DNA from: Sphingomonas sp. GM_Shp_1
GTDB lineage: Bacteria; Pseudomonadota; Alphaproteobacteria; Sphingomonadales; Sphingomonadaceae
Assembly: GCF_026540895.1 (NCBI RefSeq)
Contig: NZ_JALNUR010000006.1
Coordinates: 83,909-147,908, forward strand
Direction: 5' to 3'
Length of the DNA: 64,000 bases
Within the stretch, counting starts at the first letter, position 1, and each line of letters begins with the position of its first letter. The position numbers were made by a program, and so were the translations under genes. Shown in pieces: positions 17,060-24,651 of this stretch. The notes under the pieces are model-generated. The model ran no database searches. It was not told where the DNA came from and saw only the letters and a program-made list of their open reading frames with translations.

Positions 17060-19134
17060 AAACCACCATCGCCATCGGGCTCGGCCTGATCGCCAGCGCC
17101 GCCCAGGCCCAGAACGGCCCCGCCGATCCGGCGGTCAACGAGACGTTCAAATTCGCCAAGCCCGCCGGACAGCCCGACGCCATCGAGACCTCGCCCAACG
17201 GCCAGATCACCGTGCAGGTGTCGACCGACAATGACGGCCGCGCGGTCTATATGATCGCACGGGGCGGCAAGGCGATCATCGCGCCCTCGCGCCTGGGCAT
17301 GATGTTCACCGACGCGCCCAAGATCGAACGCGGGATGAAGATCGAGGGCGTAACCCACGCCAAATCGGACAGCGGCTGGACCCAGCCCTGGGGCGAATGG
17401 CGCACCATCCGCGACAATCACCGCGAGATGCGCGTCCGCCTGATGGAATCGAGCGCGCTGCACCGTCGTTACGACGTGGTGTTCCGGGTGCAGGACGACG
17501 GCGTCGGCTTCCGCTACGAATTTCCCGAGCAGCAGGCGAAGCACAGCACCAACATCGCGGAGGAACTGACCGAGTTCAACATCGCGCAAGGCGGCACCGC
17601 CTGGTGGAAGCCCGCCTTCCTGTGGAACCGCGAGGAGTATCTCTACAACCGCACGCCCATCAACGCGGTCGGCACGGCGGCGACGCCGATCACCATGAAG
17701 CTGGACGACGGCACCCATATCGCCATCCATGAGGCGGCTTTGGTCGACTATGCCAGCATGGGCGTCATGAAGACCGAGGGGAACGGGTTCAAGGCGATCC
17801 TCACCCCCGGTTCGGGCGCGCCCAAGGTCATGAAGACCGGCGCCTGGACGACGCCCTGGCGGACCTTCCTGATCGCCCCCGATGCCGGCGGGCTCTATAT
17901 GAGCCATTTGATGCTCAACCTGAACGAGCCCAACAAGCTGGGCGACGTGTCCTGGGTGAAGCCGGGTAAGTTCGTCGGCGTCTGGTGGAAGATGATCAAG
18001 GGCGAATGGAGCTGGGCGCGCGGGCCCCGGCATGGCGCCACCACCGCCAATGTGAAGACCTATATCGACTTCGCCGCCAAATACGGCATCCCCGGCGTGC
18101 TGGTCGAGGGGTGGAATATCGGCTGGGACGGCGACTGGGCGGGCAATGGCTCGGCGATGCAGTTCGCGACCCCGGCGGAGGATTTCGATGCCGATGCGCT
18201 GGCCAAATACGCCAAGGCCAAGGGCGTCTCGCTGATCGGCCATCACGAGACGGGCGGCGCGGTCAGCCATTATGAGAGCCAGTTCGACCCGGCGTTCAAA
18301 TTCGCCGCCGATCATGGCGAGCATGTCGTCAAGACCGGCTATGTCGCCGATGCGGGCCAGATCGAGCGGGTAAACGTGGACGGCTCGGTGTCGCGCGAGT
18401 GGCATGAGGGACAGTGGATGGTGAACCACCATCTGCGCGTGCTGGAGGCCGCCGCCAAATATAAGGTCTCCATCGATTCCCACGAGCCGGTCAAGGACAC
18501 AGGGCTCCGCCGCACCTATCCCAATTGGCTGGCGCGCGAGGGCTCGCGGGGAATGGAATATAACGCGTGGCCGGGCAAGAACCCGCCCGAGCATGAGGTC
18601 AACCTCGCCTTCACCCGGATGCTCGAAGGCCCGATGGACTTCACGCCCGGCGTGCTCAGCCTGACCGGCAGCGACAACAGCCCGATCCAGTCGACCATCG
18701 CCAAACAACTGGCGCTGTACGTGGTGCTCTACTCGCCGGTGCAGATGGCGGCCGATACGCCGGAGAATTATGCGAAATACCGCCAAGCCTTCCGCTTCAT
18801 CGCGGATGTGCCGGTCGATTGGGAGGACAGTCGCGTCCTGAACGGCGAGGTCGGCGATTACGTCACCTTTGCGCGGCGGGACCGGAAGAGCCGGGACTGG
18901 TATGTCGGCTCGATCACCGACGAGAACCCACGCGAGCTGACCGTGACGCTCGACTTCCTAGAGCCGGGCAAGGCGTATGAGGCGCAGGTCTATAAGGATG
19001 GCCCCGGCGCGACCTATGCCACGGAAGCCCGCCATTCCATCGCGTTCGAGGCCAAGCGGGTGAAGAAGGGCGATACGTTGACGCTGTCCCTCGCCCCCGG
19101 CGGCGGCCAGGCGATTCGGTTGAAAGCGCTGTAA
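17056..19134 (+). CDS. Periplasmic GH97 alpha-glucosidase (SusB-like)
   Basis: This 692-residue protein has a signal peptide (MKTTIAIGLGLIASAAQAQ), an N-terminal beta-sandwich, a GH97 barrel at about 290-580 and a C-terminal beta domain. Glu398 (HHETGG), Glu477 (HEPVKDTG) and Glu501 (GMEYNAW) correspond to the catalytic Glu set of inverting SusB; the 477-to-501 spacing equals that of SusB Glu508 and Glu532. It should release glucose from non-reducing ends of malto-oligosaccharides in the periplasm. It is the last gene of the operon; a paired palindromic element follows. Together with the two GH13 enzymes it completes starch oligomer breakdown. Confidence 0.93.
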   Translation: MKTTIAIGLGLIASAAQAQNGPADPAVNETFKFAKPAGQPDAIETSPNGQITVQVSTDNDGRAVYMIARGGKAIIAPSRLGMMFTDAPKIERGMKIEGVTHAKSDSGWTQPWGEWRTIRDNHREMRVRLMESSALHRRYDVVFRVQDDGVGFRYEFPEQQAKHSTNIAEELTEFNIAQGGTAWWKPAFLWNREEYLYNRTPINAVGTAATPITMKLDDGTHIAIHEAALVDYASMGVMKTEGNGFKAILTPGSGAPKVMKTGAWTTPWRTFLIAPDAGGLYMSHLMLNLNEPNKLGDVSWVKPGKFVGVWWKMIKGEWSWARGPRHGATTANVKTYIDFAAKYGIPGVLVEGWNIGWDGDWAGNGSAMQFATPAEDFDADALAKYAKAKGVSLIGHHETGGAVSHYESQFDPAFKFAADHGEHVVKTGYVADAGQIERVNVDGSVSREWHEGQWMVNHHLRVLEAAAKYKVSIDSHEPVKDTGLRRTYPNWLAREGSRGMEYNAWPGKNPPEHEVNLAFTRMLEGPMDFTPGVLSLTGSDNSPIQSTIAKQLALYVVLYSPVQMAADTPENYAKYRQAFRFIADVPVDWEDSRVLNGEVGDYVTFARRDRKSRDWYVGSITDENPRELTVTLDFLEPGKAYEAQVYKDGPGATYATEARHSIAFEAKRVKKGDTLTLSLAPGGGQAIRLKAL

Positions 19135-19142
19135 CCCCAATT

Positions 19143-19267
19143 CCTCCCCATCTTTGATGGGGAGGGGGACCGCGCCCGCAGGGCGTGGTGGAGGGGCATG
19201 GCCGGTCCGTCCGCCCCTCCACCATCGCTGGCGCGATGGTCCCCCTCCCCAAGCGAGCTTGGGGAGG
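19143..19267. repeat. Paired inverted palindromic element between convergent genes
   Basis: Two copies face each other. The left copy starts with CCTCCCCATC-TTT-GATGGGGAGG (perfect 10-bp arms, 19143-19165); the right one ends with an 11-bp perfect hairpin, CCTCCCCAAGC-GA-GCTTGGGGAGG (19244-19267). Each continues inward through GGGGGACC, a second variable hairpin, and GGTGGAGGGGC. Loop and stem sequences differ between copies but pairing is kept. It lies between the GH97 and M3 peptidase stops and can act as a bidirectional terminator. Confidence 0.75.
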
Positions 19268-19274
19268 ATCAGGT

Positions 19275-21392
19275 TTACTTCGTCGGGAAACCCCGCTGCT
19301 TGAGCAGCGCATTCACGTCCGGGTCGCGGCCCCGGAACGCGCGATAGGCTTCGGCGCGGTCCGTTTCGTTGCCGGTCGACAACAGGATGCGCGCAAAGCG
19401 ATCCGCCGTCGCCTTGTCCCAAGGGCTCCCGGCTTCCTCGAACGCGGCGAAGGTGTCGGCGTCCATCGTTTCCGACCAGAGATAGCTATAGTAACCGGCC
19501 GAATAGCTGTCCGACGAGAACAGGTGATTGAACTGCGGCAGGCGGTGCCGCATCACCAATTGCCCAGGCATCCCGATCTCGCGAAGGGTCGCCGCCTCGA
19601 ACGCCGCTGGATCGACCACGCCGTCGGGGATGGTATGCAGCTTCATGTCGACGATCGCCGAGGACAGATATTCGGTCGTCGCGAAACCCTGGTTGAAGGT
19701 CTTCGACGCCTCGATCTTGTCGAGCAGCGCCTGCGGCATGGGCTGACCGGTCTTGTAGTGGCGGGCATATTTGTCGAGCACGTCGCGGGTCAGCAGCCAA
19801 TGCTCGTTCACCTGGCTGGGATATTCCACGAAGTCGCGCGGCGTGCCCGCCAGCCCCGGATAGGTGACGTTCTGGAGCATCGCATGGATCGCGTGGCCGA
19901 ATTCGTGGAACAGCGTCTCGGCATCGTCCAGGCTGATCAGCACCGGCTCGCCGGGTGCGCCCTTGGCGAAGTTGTTGTTGTTCGACGACAGGACAGTCTG
20001 CACCGGCGGCAGGTTGCGCTGGCCGCGATAGGTGTTCGCCCAGGCCCCCGAACGCTTGCCGGTCCGCGCGAAATCGTCGCGGTAGAACAGGCCCACTTCC
20101 TTGCCGTTGCGGGTGACATGCCAGACGCGCATGTTCGGCTCGAACACCGGGACCGTGCCGGTGATCTCCTTGAACTCCAGCCCATAGAGCCGGTTCGCGG
20201 CATAGAGCGAACCCTGGATGATGTTGTTCAGCTCGAAATAGGGCTTTAGCTCGGCCTGATCGAGGTCGTAGCGGCTCTTGCGGACCTTCTCCTGATAGAA
20301 GCGATAGTCCCAGGGCTCGATCGTGATCTTCGCCCCTTCCTTATCGGCGATCGCCTGCATGTCGCGGACCTCTTCGGCGACGCGCGCCTTGGCGGCGGGC
20401 CAGACGCGCATCATCAGGTCCATCGCGGCGGCCGGGATCTTGGCCATCGTGTCCTGCATCCGCCAGTCGGCATGGGTCTTGAACCCCAGCAGATGCGCGC
20501 GGCTGGCGCGCAGGCGGACGATGCGGGCGATGGTCGCCTTGGTATCGTTGATGTCGCCATTGTCGCCGCGCTTGGTGAAGGCACGCCACACCTGCTCGCG
20601 CAGGGCCCGGTCGGTGGCGAAGGTCAGCACCGGGTCGACCGCCGAGCGCGTGTTGACGATGGCCCAGCCATGCTGTCCGCGCTCGGCCGCCGCCGCCTTG
20701 GCGACCGCCTTCACGCTGTCGGGCAGGCCCGCCAGCCGCGCCTCGTCGGTAACGATGATCGCCGTGCCCTCATCCGCCAGCAGCCGCTGCGAGAACTCGC
20801 TGAAGTTGATCGCCAGATTCTGGTTGAAGGCGGACAGTTCCGCCTTCTGCGCCGGGGTCAGCTTCGCGCCCTGCCGCACGAAGCTGTCATAGGTGCGCGT
20901 GACCAGCCGCTTCTGCTGCGCGTCCAGGCCGCTTGTGTCACGCGCCTTGTAGATCGCCTCGATCCGCGCGAACAGTTTGGGGTTGAAGGTGATCTCGTCC
21001 GACGCCTTGGCCAGCTTGGGCGACCATTCGCGGTCCAGCGCCTGATAGGCGGGCGAGTTCATATTGCCCGTCATCACCCCGAACAGCGTCATCACGCGGT
21101 TCAGCGTCTGCCCGGCATTCTGCATCGGCACGAAGGTATTGGCGAAGCTCGGCTTGGCAGGATCGTTGGCGATCCGCTCATACTCCGCCCGCCGCTCGGC
21201 CAGCGCCGCCGCGAAGGCCGCCGGGAACAGCTCGGGCTTCACCTTGTCCCAAGGGGGCACGCCGCCATAGGGGCCGGTCCAGGGGCTGAGCAGCGGGTTG
21301 GTGGCGGGGGCCTGAGCCGCTTGAGGCGGGCTGGCCGTGGCGGAGGTGCTCATAAGGGCCGCCAGAGCGGCGGCATGGGGCAGATGACGCAA
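19275..21392 (-). CDS. dcp: Peptidyl-dipeptidase Dcp-like M3 zinc metallopeptidase, exported
   Basis: The 705-residue protein has the M3 zinc motif HEFGH at residues 496-500 with Glu497 as the catalytic base and Glu523 in FVEYPSQ as the likely third ligand. Family members release dipeptides from peptide C-termini or degrade oligopeptides. The N-terminus contains an Ala-rich signal-like segment (MRHLPHAAALAALMSTSATA), so a periplasmic location is likely. The start is TTG with GGGAG 6 nt upstream. It is convergent with the GH97 gene and not part of the sugar operon. Confidence 0.92.
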   Translation of the reverse strand: MRHLPHAAALAALMSTSATASPPQAAQAPATNPLLSPWTGPYGGVPPWDKVKPELFPAAFAAALAERRAEYERIANDPAKPSFANTFVPMQNAGQTLNRVMTLFGVMTGNMNSPAYQALDREWSPKLAKASDEITFNPKLFARIEAIYKARDTSGLDAQQKRLVTRTYDSFVRQGAKLTPAQKAELSAFNQNLAINFSEFSQRLLADEGTAIIVTDEARLAGLPDSVKAVAKAAAAERGQHGWAIVNTRSAVDPVLTFATDRALREQVWRAFTKRGDNGDINDTKATIARIVRLRASRAHLLGFKTHADWRMQDTMAKIPAAAMDLMMRVWPAAKARVAEEVRDMQAIADKEGAKITIEPWDYRFYQEKVRKSRYDLDQAELKPYFELNNIIQGSLYAANRLYGLEFKEITGTVPVFEPNMRVWHVTRNGKEVGLFYRDDFARTGKRSGAWANTYRGQRNLPPVQTVLSSNNNNFAKGAPGEPVLISLDDAETLFHEFGHAIHAMLQNVTYPGLAGTPRDFVEYPSQVNEHWLLTRDVLDKYARHYKTGQPMPQALLDKIEASKTFNQGFATTEYLSSAIVDMKLHTIPDGVVDPAAFEAATLREIGMPGQLVMRHRLPQFNHLFSSDSYSAGYYSYLWSETMDADTFAAFEEAGSPWDKATADRFARILLSTGNETDRAEAYRAFRGRDPDVNALLKQRGFPTK

Positions 21393-21470
21393 AGTGAACT
21401 CCCGGTCATGAAAGACGCGTCATCACCATAAGCCCCGGGCCCATGAGGTAAAGTCCGGCGGCGGCACAGT

Positions 21471-21659
21471 TTATCCCTTGCGTTGCTGCTTTTCCGCCAG
21501 TCGGGCGGCAGCGACCAGCCCCTCGCCCGTCGCCAGCGCGGCGGACGGGGTCATCGACACCGCCACGCCGTTGGGCCCGTCGAGCATCACGATCCCCTGT
21601 TCCGCCGTCGCCAGCCCGGCCTCGCTATGCACCGGCGCTCCGGCGACAGGCGGCGTCAC
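21471..21659 (-). CDS. Small conserved-looking protein coupled to the Crp/Fnr gene
   Basis: This 62-residue ORF starts with GTG that overlaps the stop of the Crp/Fnr gene by 4 nt (GTGA). The sequence (VTPPVAGAPVHSEAGLATA at the start, then GIVMLDGPNGVAVSMTP, then LVAAARLAEKQQRKG) has no signal peptide or membrane segment and looks like a compact alpha/beta protein. Codon choice is like the neighbours. The frame is open further upstream to 21980, but that part runs antiparallel to sense within the Crp gene and is not coding. The function is not recognised; coupling suggests it works with or on the regulator. Confidence 0.65.
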   Translation of the reverse strand: MTPPVAGAPVHSEAGLATAEQGIVMLDGPNGVAVSMTPSAALATGEGLVAAARLAEKQQRKG

Positions 21660-22447
21660 GACCCCGATCCTTCCAGCGTCGGTCCGCCACCATAAAGATA
21701 GGCCGGGTCGAAATCGGCAAGCGCGGTCAACGCCGCGATATCCTGGATATGCACCTCGCCGCCGCGAAAGGTCATCAGCCCCCGCTCCCGCAGTGATCGC
21801 AGGACGCGGTTGAGATGGACGGGGGTGACGCCCGCCGCCTCGGCGATGTCGATCTGGGTCACCGGAAAGCGGAACATGCCGTCCCGCACCAGGTCCACCA
21901 TGGCCAGCCGCGCATGAAGCTCGCAAAACAGATGCGCCACGCGCCCATCCGCTTCCAGCCGTCCCAGGCGGAACACCCATTCACGGTGCATCGCGGCGTC
22001 GAGCAAGGTGGAGAACCACAAAAGACGGGTCAGACGCGGCTGCTGCTCGACGATCTGCTCCAGCCGGTCATGCCCGACCAGGGCCACCCGCGTCGGGGTA
22101 AGCGTCGCGACGTCATGATCCAGATACCGCATCGCAAAGCCGTGCAGGTCGACGAAATCGCCGGGCACGTGAAACGCCACGATCTGCCGATTGCCCTGCC
22201 GGTCGTCCATGTAACGGCACATCACGCCCTCTAGCAGCAGGCTGCTGTTGCGGACGCGCTCGTCCCGGCGGATGACGATGGTGCGGGCGGGGATGGAGCG
22301 AACCTCGTCCACGCTGTTTTCCAGCGTCGCGATCTCCTCGGGCGTCATCGTCTCGCGCCCGCGCTCCTTCAGGAACAGGCTCGTCAGCGCGGGGCGATCC
22401 TTGCTCGGCCTTGGCTGTCTCAGCGTATCGATGGCGGACACCGACAT
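21656..22447 (-). CDS. Crp/Fnr-family transcriptional regulator
   Basis: The 263-residue protein has an N-terminal cyclic-nucleotide-binding-like beta-roll (residues about 40-150, with GDFVDLHGF in the phosphate-cassette position), a dimerisation helix, and a C-terminal Crp helix-turn-helix (TQIDIAEAAGVTPVHLNRVLRSL). There is no N-terminal Cys cluster, so it is not an FNR iron-sulfur sensor. The cassette lacks the Arg expected for cAMP binding, so the ligand is unknown. The ATG at 22447 has GGAGG about 11 nt upstream. This type with the VHLNR recognition helix is common in sphingomonads. It could bind TTGAN-type half-sites, but any link to the box at 55140 is speculation. Confidence 0.9.
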   Translation of the reverse strand: MSVSAIDTLRQPRPSKDRPALTSLFLKERGRETMTPEEIATLENSVDEVRSIPARTIVIRRDERVRNSSLLLEGVMCRYMDDRQGNRQIVAFHVPGDFVDLHGFAMRYLDHDVATLTPTRVALVGHDRLEQIVEQQPRLTRLLWFSTLLDAAMHREWVFRLGRLEADGRVAHLFCELHARLAMVDLVRDGMFRFPVTQIDIAEAAGVTPVHLNRVLRSLRERGLMTFRGGEVHIQDIAALTALADFDPAYLYGGGPTLEGSGS

Positions 22448-22523
22448 GGCGCGATCCCTCCCGTGGCAGACAACGAGCAAATCCCCGGCCGGGGCAAAGG
22501 GTTCCGTCGCCGACCGCGAGTGA

Positions 22524-23612
22524 TTACTCGCCGAGCGATTTGCCGGACGGGCGGACCGGTTGAGCCTCCTCCAGCGCCTGTTCGGGATGCCGGCGATTGC
22601 TGCGCACCGATGCCCAGAAGGACAGGCCGATCAGGGTCGCGCCGATCAGGCCGGTGATCGTCTCCGGAATGTGAAAGCGTACCGACAACAGCATGATCGC
22701 GGCCAGCGCGACGATGGCATAGAAGGCGCCGTGTTCCAGATAGCGATATTGGGTCAGCGTCCCCTTATCGACCAGCATGATCGTCATCGATCGGACGAAC
22801 ATCGCGCCGATGCCCAGACCCAATGCGATGATGAACAGGTTGTTCGACAAGGCGAAGGCGCCGATCACCCCGTCGAACGAGAAGCTGGCGTCCAGCACTT
22901 CCAGATACAGGAAGGCCGCGAACCCCGACCGCGCCGCCGCCCCCGTCACAGCGTCGCCATCGCCTTCCAGCAGCACGCCGATGGCATGGACCACGATATA
23001 GGTCAGCAGGCCGAAGATGCCCGCCGTCAGGAAGGTCATCGCCTCTTCCGCCGGAATGAACTGGCCGATACCGTACAGCGCGAGCAGGACGATCCCCATC
23101 GCCAGTCCCGAAATCCGGCGCAATGCGGTCAGCGGACGCTCGATCGGGCCGATCCAATGTTCTTCCTTCTCCTCATCGAGGAAGAAGTTGAGGCCGACCA
23201 TCGCCAGGAAGCTGCCGCCGAACCCCGAAATGCCGACATGGGCCGAGGTGATGATCTGTTCATACCGGACGGGGTCGCCGGCGGCCAGCTTGACCGCTTC
23301 GATGGGGCCCATATGCGCGGCGATCGCGACGATGGCGAGCGGGAAGACGATCCGCATCCCGAACACGGCGATCAGGATGCCCCAGGTCAGGAAGCGATGC
23401 CGCCATTTGTCGTCCATGTCGCGCAGGACGGTCGCGTTGACGACGGCATTGTCAAACGACAGCGAGACCTCCAGCACGCCCAGCACCAGGACGATCCACA
23501 GGACGCCGAACGTACCGGGCAGGCTTCCCGTGCTCTGGAAACCCAGCCACGCCGCCGCCGCCAGGCAGAGTGCCGTGAAGAGGAAGGAACCCTTATAATA
23601 TTTCAGCAGCAC
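22524..23612 (-). CDS. DUF475 (TerC-related) integral membrane protein
   Basis: This 362-residue protein has about eight to nine membrane segments. It carries two copies of an acidic TerC-like motif, VSLSFDNAVVNA near residue 50 and ASFSFDGVIGAFALSNN near residue 245. DUF475/TerC relatives are implicated in metal (Mn2+/tellurite) handling or membrane protein quality control. The C-terminus is a short charged cytoplasmic tail. The start is GTG with AGGGG about 9 nt upstream. It stands alone between the Crp/Fnr and IclR genes on the same strand. The specific substrate is unknown. Confidence 0.88.
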   Translation of the reverse strand: MLLKYYKGSFLFTALCLAAAAWLGFQSTGSLPGTFGVLWIVLVLGVLEVSLSFDNAVVNATVLRDMDDKWRHRFLTWGILIAVFGMRIVFPLAIVAIAAHMGPIEAVKLAAGDPVRYEQIITSAHVGISGFGGSFLAMVGLNFFLDEEKEEHWIGPIERPLTALRRISGLAMGIVLLALYGIGQFIPAEEAMTFLTAGIFGLLTYIVVHAIGVLLEGDGDAVTGAAARSGFAAFLYLEVLDASFSFDGVIGAFALSNNLFIIALGLGIGAMFVRSMTIMLVDKGTLTQYRYLEHGAFYAIVALAAIMLLSVRFHIPETITGLIGATLIGLSFWASVRSNRRHPEQALEEAQPVRPSGKSLGE

Positions 23613-23745
23613 TCACGAATCCCCTGTCGCTTCCGCACCGACCGCACATGGCGATCCGGCGGTCGGACGGTAAAGTCCGGGCCGCTGGATTTGTTCATCG
23701 GGCAAGGGCTCTATCGCCGCGAAGCGGGATCGCGACAAGCCGCGA

Positions 23746-24525
23746 TCAGACGCGCAGGTCGCCGCCGATCAGCTGTTCCGAAACCTGCTTCGCCGCATCG
23801 CATATTTCGGCCAGGGCCTCATCCTCGCTGGCGACTGCGTCGATGATGCGGACGAAGGGCACCGTCAATACCGCGCAGGCGCGCGATCCCCGCATGATCG
23901 GCGCGGCCAGTTCGACCATGCCGAGCAGTTCGACGCTTTCCGCCTGGGCGAAACCCTGTGCCCGCATCGCATCCGCCTCGATCCGCAATTCGCTCAGCGC
24001 CTGTTCGGATAAGGGCGGATCGAACATATCCTCCCAAGCCCGGCGGGTCGCCTCCGGCTGGAATGCGTAAAGCAGGATGCCCGAGGGCGTCTCGTGCATG
24101 GGACGGCGATAGCCGACACGTACGGAGAAACCGACGGTGGTGTCCGCCTCCATGCGCGCGATCACCGACGAAGCGGCACCCGATGCGATCGCGAGATAAC
24201 AGGATTGGCCGATCCGATCCGACAACAGTCGCATCTCGGGCAGCGCCTGTTCCATCAGGCTGCGGACCGGTGGGCGCTTCAGCCCCAGATGGAACAGGCG
24301 CGAGGTCATGACATAACCATCGGGACCCTGCGTCACGTAACCCCGATGTTCGAGGACCTGGATCATCCGAAACAACTCGCCTGTCGACCGCCCCAGCCGG
24401 TTGACGATGGCGCTCATCGTCAGGGGGCTTTCCTCGGCCGACAGCAGTTCGAGTATGTCCAGCCCCTTTTCCAACGCCGGCGCGCGGTAAAGGCGCTTGT
24501 CGTCAACGTCGGCAACCCTATCCAT
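23746..24525 (-). CDS. IclR-family transcriptional regulator
   Basis: The 259-residue protein has an N-terminal winged helix (ALEKGLDILELLSAEESPLTMSAIV, with the wing around RMIQVLEHRGYV) and a C-terminal IclR effector domain. The ATG at 24525 is taken because the upstream residues in the same frame are unlike the family. It follows nagE on the same strand after a 126-nt gap that contains two AACTTA repeats, so it may be the last gene of the GlcNAc operon or have its own promoter. IclR regulators usually respond to small acids or sugars; the ligand is unknown. Confidence 0.9.
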   Translation of the reverse strand: MDRVADVDDKRLYRAPALEKGLDILELLSAEESPLTMSAIVNRLGRSTGELFRMIQVLEHRGYVTQGPDGYVMTSRLFHLGLKRPPVRSLMEQALPEMRLLSDRIGQSCYLAIASGAASSVIARMEADTTVGFSVRVGYRRPMHETPSGILLYAFQPEATRRAWEDMFDPPLSEQALSELRIEADAMRAQGFAQAESVELLGMVELAAPIMRGSRACAVLTVPFVRIIDAVASEDEALAEICDAAKQVSEQLIGGDLRV

Positions 24526-24632
24526 AATCAAGCGGGAATCTCCATCGCGATCCCAGTACCGCCCGGTCGGAATCGCTCCATGCAACGTTCCGCGACGCCT
24601 ACTCCGATTGCCCAATGGGCGGCAATATCATA

Positions 24633-24649
24633 AACTTAAATCCAACTTA
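24633..24649. promoter_or_regulatory. Direct AACTTA repeats upstream of the IclR gene
   Basis: AACTTA occurs at 24633-24638 and 24644-24649, 11 nt apart or one helical turn, inside a short AT-rich island that also forms imperfect AAACT/AGTTT arms. It lies just past the nagE stop and 108 nt before the IclR start, and may be an autoregulatory site. Confidence 0.25.
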
Positions 24650-24651
24650 GT

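Noticed and set aside
21660..21980. Longer version of the 62-residue ORF
   Set aside because: The extra residues come from another frame of the Crp/Fnr coding region and look random; the GTGA junction gives a better start.
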